Source of the DNA: CAYJLW01 sp964370965
GTDB lineage: Bacteria > Actinomycetota > Acidimicrobiia > UBA2766
Assembly (NCBI GenBank): GCA_964370965.1
Contig: CAYJLW010000032.1
Coordinates: forward strand, 1-43,727
Direction: 5' to 3'
Length of the DNA: 43,727 bases
The position numbers and the translations under genes are program-made. The notes below the pieces were generated by a model, which was given only the letters and a program-made list of their open reading frames with translations, searched no databases and was not told where the DNA came from. This document shows, piece by piece, positions 41,009-43,727 of this stretch (positions within the stretch are counted from its first letter, which is position 1; each line of letters starts with the position of its first letter).

Positions 41009-42616
41009 GTGACGCGGTCAGCTACGGTCGGTCTCGTCCGGGAGTCCACCCCACCCGGTTTCGTCGCCAGAGGAGGCGCGACCCCCGTCAGGCCGCTCGG
41101 ACCAGATGCCCGGTCGCCGTCTCGGGTCCGGGTCGCTGCGGGGGGGCTTCTTTCCGGAGTCCTGCTCTATGCCGCCCAGCCCGGCCGCGGAGCCGGCCCC
41201 GTCGCCGCTGTCGCACTGGTCCCGTTGCTCTGGACAGCCCGCACGGGGCGGCGCGGCCTGCTCGCGGGTGCTGTCTGCGGCGCTGTGTACTTCGGTCTGC
41301 TCCTGCGCTGGGTCGTCCCCTTCGCCTGGTTCGGCTGGGCCGCTCTCGTTGCCGTGCTCAGCGTCCAGTACATCCTGTTCGGGCTCGTGGCGGGGATGCT
41401 GCGGGGCAGAGAGGCACCCTGGTGGACGTGCTTCCTCGTCCTCCCGTCGGTGTTCGTGGTCCTTGAGTGGACCCGGGGACAATGGCCCCTCGGCGGCTTC
41501 CCGTGGGGGGATCTCGGCGCGAGCCAGTACGCCATCGCGTTCACCCGTGCTGCCGCGGCGAGTGGGGGCGTGGCGCTCGTGTCCTGGCTCCTCGTCGCCG
41601 CAAACGTGGGCGTCGCCGGCCTCCGATCAGGAACGGACCGCTCTCGGGCGACGGTCACGCTCGGGGCAGTTCTGGCGGTCTTCGTCGGAGGATGGTGGGC
41701 ACGCCCGGCCGCCGCGCCGACGGGGCGTCTCGACGTCGGCATCGTGCAGGCGAACCGCTTCTCTCGGGGCGTATCGACCGGCCGGGTGAGCCGGGAGCAT
41801 CTTGCCGTGAGCGGGCGCCTGCCGGACGGGCTGGATCTCGCCGTGTGGGGCGAGTCCTCCCTCAACGACACGGACCTCTCCCGCGATACGCTCCGGGACG
41901 TGCTGGGCGCAACAGGCGCCGGGGCGGTGATCGCCAACACCAGGCTGCCCGGGTCGTCGGCGCACCGTTTCCGCAACACCAACCTGCTCGTCGAGCGCCC
42001 CGGGGAGGTGACGGCCCGGTACGTGAAACGCAAGCTCGTGCCGTTCGGTGAGCGCGTCCCGTGGCGTCAGGCGCTCGGCTTCGTGCGCGAGCTGGACGCC
42101 GTCCCTCTCGACGCCGAGGCCGGGACGCGACCGGGGCTGTTCCGGGTCGGTCGCGCCCGCCTCGGAACGTTGATCTGCTTCGAGTCCACCTTCTCCGCCC
42201 CGACCCGGGAGCTCGTGACGAACGGTGCCGAGGGCATAGTCCTCACGACGAACAACTCCTCCTTCGGCTTCTCGGACGCCTCTGCGCAGCACGTCGCCTA
42301 CACCGCCATGCGCGCCGCCGAGACGCACCGCGCGATTGCGTTGGCCGCGATCTCCGGGCGTTCGGCGCTCATCGACGCGTCGGGTGCCGTCCTCCGGGAG
42401 ACGGGCCTGCGCAGGAGCGCGACGATGACGTGGGCGATGCCTCTCCAGGGCGACCGGACCTGGCATGTGCGTCTCGGCGACTGGGTCGTCTGGGTGTCGG
42501 CTCTTCTCGTGCTGGCCGGCGTCCTGAAGGTCTCACGCCCGAGATCCGTGAGGGCGCCGAAGACACTGGTCTGGTTCGCCGTCTCCCGGGGGACTCCGCG
42601 TGGCGGCGTGCTGTGA
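41009..42616 (+). CDS. lnt: Apolipoprotein N-acyltransferase
   Basis: A 535-aa protein: about six membrane helices in residues 40-240, then a nitrilase-like domain. The triad is present: Glu282 in WGESSLND, Lys before LVPFGERVPW, and Cys390 in LICFEST; NNSSFGFSDASAQH matches the family substrate loop. It adds the third acyl chain to lipoproteins at the outer face of the membrane. GTG 41009 is about 6 nt after a TAGTAT -10 element, so the transcript is probably leaderless, and the first 35 residues may be extra. It is divergent from lgt, so both lipoprotein-maturation enzymes share one regulatory region. Confidence 0.9.
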   Translation: MTRSATVGLVRESTPPGFVARGGATPVRPLGPDARSPSRVRVAAGGLLSGVLLYAAQPGRGAGPVAAVALVPLLWTARTGRRGLLAGAVCGAVYFGLLLRWVVPFAWFGWAALVAVLSVQYILFGLVAGMLRGREAPWWTCFLVLPSVFVVLEWTRGQWPLGGFPWGDLGASQYAIAFTRAAAASGGVALVSWLLVAANVGVAGLRSGTDRSRATVTLGAVLAVFVGGWWARPAAAPTGRLDVGIVQANRFSRGVSTGRVSREHLAVSGRLPDGLDLAVWGESSLNDTDLSRDTLRDVLGATGAGAVIANTRLPGSSAHRFRNTNLLVERPGEVTARYVKRKLVPFGERVPWRQALGFVRELDAVPLDAEAGTRPGLFRVGRARLGTLICFESTFSAPTRELVTNGAEGIVLTTNNSSFGFSDASAQHVAYTAMRAAETHRAIALAAISGRSALIDASGAVLRETGLRRSATMTWAMPLQGDRTWHVRLGDWVVWVSALLVLAGVLKVSRPRSVRAPKTLVWFAVSRGTPRGGVL

Positions 42617-42630
42617 CACTGCTCCGCTAC

Positions 42631-42677
42631 ATTGCTCCGCACCTGGCGGTGCTCCGCGTCGCCCGTGGGGACCCCAC
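42631..42677 (-). repeat. Copy of the dispersed GCGCCGCCAGG element
   Basis: Read on the minus strand, this stretch aligns with the 59-bp unit at 1-59 over about 47 bp: TGGGGTCCCC, ACGCGGAGCACCGCCAGG, TGCGGAGCAATG correspond to TGGGGCCCCC, ACGCGGAGCGCCGCCAGG, CGCGGAGCCATG. A further partial GCGGAGCAGTG follows. It lies between the convergent lnt and cupredoxin genes. Confidence 0.7.
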
Positions 42678-42747
42678 ACCCCACGGGGCGCGCCCGACGA
42701 CACCCACCCCGCCGGCGTCCGCCGGAGATCCCGTGGGCGCCAGGGGC

Positions 42748-43206
42748 TTACCCCTCGACGTGGACGGTGCCCTTCATGCCCGCCTCGTAGTGGCCGGCCA
42801 CGTGACACCCGAAGACCACCTCGCCAGCCTTGTCGAACGTGTAGGTCATCGTCTTCGTGTCCCCGGGCATGAGGCTCACGGCTTCGACGTCCCCGTCACG
42901 CATGTTCATGCCGCCCATGTCTCCGTGCCCGCCCGCCATGGTCTGAGCGTGGCCCCTCTGCGCATCCGCGTCCCCGACGGCGAACTCGTGTTCCACCTCG
43001 GTGGGATTCGACACCGTGAACGTGACCCTCTGGTCCTTCCTGACCGTGAGTTCGTCGGGGGAGAAGCGCAGCCCCGTGATCTTGACCGCGACCTCGTCCC
43101 CCGAGGCCTTCCCCGGGCCGTTCGCCGCGGGCGTCTCTGTCGAGCAGGCTGCCCCCACGGCAAGCATCAGGGCGAGAACGACGGCGACTCTGGCCTTTCG
43201 TTGCAT
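42748..43206 (-). CDS. Cupredoxin-domain lipoprotein
   Basis: A 152-aa lipoprotein. Signal peptide ends in lipobox AVGAACS with Cys near residue 21; the rest is a single cupredoxin domain. Copper ligands of a type 1 site are visible: His in EVEHEFAVG (near 74), then Cys, His and Met in FGCHVAGHYEAGM (near 133-145). An inserted Met/His-rich loop (GHAQTMAGGHGDMGGMNM) could hold extra copper. It would bind or buffer copper, or carry electrons, on the outer face of the membrane. Its maturation needs Lgt, encoded nearby. A TACGACA/TGTCGTA operator lies 97 bp upstream. Confidence 0.9.
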   Translation of the reverse strand: MQRKARVAVVLALMLAVGAACSTETPAANGPGKASGDEVAVKITGLRFSPDELTVRKDQRVTFTVSNPTEVEHEFAVGDADAQRGHAQTMAGGHGDMGGMNMRDGDVEAVSLMPGDTKTMTYTFDKAGEVVFGCHVAGHYEAGMKGTVHVEG

Positions 43207-43303
43207 GTGAGCTCCTTCAAGGGAAAGCGAACGCGTGCGTGGGGTCGCTGTGGGGACCTACCGGCCGCTCCGGTCGGACGGATCACCGAGAATCCCACTC
43301 TAA

Positions 43304-43320
43304 TACGACATGCTGTCGTA
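43304..43320. promoter_or_regulatory. Candidate CopY/BlaI-type operator upstream of the cupredoxin gene
   Basis: TACGACA-TGC-TGTCGTA is a perfect 17-bp inverted repeat with 7-bp arms and a 3-bp spacer. It sits 97 bp upstream of the cupredoxin start and 21 bp from the end of the NlpC/P60 gene. It has the same design as the site between lgt and lnt, which suggests one shared repressor. Confidence 0.62.
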
Positions 43321-43341
43321 CTAGCCGGACGCCCGCCGCGG

Positions 43342-43727
43342 TCAGGGGCGTCCGGCGCGTGTGTAGCCGGAGGCCGGCCGGTACCGGACGACGTCCCCGG
43401 TCTGGGGGGCGGCAATCGCCGTGCCCCCGCCCACGTAGATCGCGATGTGCCCCGGACGCCAGAGCAGGTCACCGGGCTGGATCTCCGACATCGGCACGCT
43501 GCGGATCGAGCCGATCTGAGCCGACGAGTTGTGCGGCAGGGACCTGCCCCCGGCGCGCCACGCAGTGAGCGTGAGGCCCGAGCAGTCGAAGGCGTCGGGG
43601 CCGGCCGCACCCCACCGGTAGGGCTTGCCGAGGTGGCGGCGCGCCTCGGCGACGGCGGCGGCGCCGCCGCTCGACGGCGGGCCCGCGCCTGGGGCCGGTG
43701 GGGCGGCGGCCCGGGGCGGCGAGGTGG
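43342..43727 (-). CDS. NlpC/P60 peptidoglycan endopeptidase, 5' end outside the window
   Basis: The C-terminal 128 residues of an NlpC/P60 cysteine peptidase, which cuts peptide stems in peptidoglycan. After a Pro/Ala-rich linker the domain starts ARRHLGKPYRWGAAGPDAFD; the catalytic Cys is in DCSGLT and the His in GHIAIYVGGG. It ends ASGYTRAGRP with TGA at 43342-43344. The gene continues beyond the right edge, so signal peptide and other domains are not visible. It is on the same strand as the cupredoxin gene, 135 bp upstream of it. Confidence 0.9.
   Translation of the reverse strand, partial: TSPPRAAAPPAPGAGPPSSGGAAAVAEARRHLGKPYRWGAAGPDAFDCSGLTLTAWRAGGRSLPHNSSAQIGSIRSVPMSEIQPGDLLWRPGHIAIYVGGGTAIAAPQTGDVVRYRPASGYTRAGRP

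Overview
The window comes from a very GC-rich bacterium with actinobacterial features: GC-saturated third codon positions, KstR-type TNNAACNNGTTNNA boxes, fused branched-chain-type ABC transporter subunits, SCP2-type thiolase and MaoC proteins, and many toxin-antitoxin pairs. An uncultured or draft actinobacterium is likely; Acidimicrobiia is possible, but no rRNA or tRNA is present to settle it. Two 10-N gaps (3799-3808 and 40005-40014), both flanked by homopolymer G/C, show that this is a scaffolded draft assembly.

Left part (1-16.7 kb): an aldehyde dehydrogenase diverges from an esterase-TetR pair around a KstR-like box. Two toxin-antitoxin modules (VapBC and HEPN/MNT) stand back to back next to the first gap. 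A second KstR-like box then precedes a tightly packed operon of FIVE consecutive phytoene-desaturase-like FAD oxidoreductases (5578-13846) followed by a short-chain dehydrogenase. No carotenoid synthase is nearby, so the operon looks catabolic or lipid-modifying rather than carotenogenic. A third KstR-like box, at the same 41-nt distance from its start codon as the one before the aldehyde dehydrogenase, precedes a conserved-looking 150-aa protein of unknown function.

Middle part (16.8-32.5 kb): two alpha/beta hydrolases, a polysaccharide deacetylase and a MazEF-like pair are followed by a leftward transporter operon. That operon holds a signal-peptide surface protein, a membrane-tethered Pro-rich binding protein, LivH-LivM in one chain and LivF-LivG in one chain, with successive genes overlapping by 4 bp. 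After it come a MaoC-like hydratase, a VC0807/DUF3159-like membrane protein, an AbiEi-like/DUF559 protein and an SCP2-type thiolase. Uptake and beta-oxidation-like breakdown of a hydrophobic substrate is a coherent reading, but it is inference.

Right part (32.5-43.7 kb): a membrane protein is followed by a leftward metal/lipoprotein operon: Lgt (3' end damaged by a gap), a DUF2933-like Met-rich peptide, a newly noticed 49-aa membrane peptide, two FtsX-like permeases, an ABC ATPase fused to a YHS metal-binding domain, and a P1B-type metal ATPase with a CPD motif. Lnt is divergent from Lgt. A cupredoxin lipoprotein and a truncated NlpC/P60 hydrolase end the window. Two operators of the same TACGAC-type architecture (40984-41000 and 43304-43320) tie the Lgt/Lnt unit to the cupredoxin gene and suggest a CopY/BlaI-type copper-responsive regulon.

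The window is also rich in repeats: 42-50 bp perfect palindromes between genes, one family with shared GGAGGCTCAC arms (one copy lies in frame inside LivF-LivG), and a dispersed element of about 45-50 bp that occurs as tandem copies, non-coding at 1-173 and protein-coding at 21216-21394.
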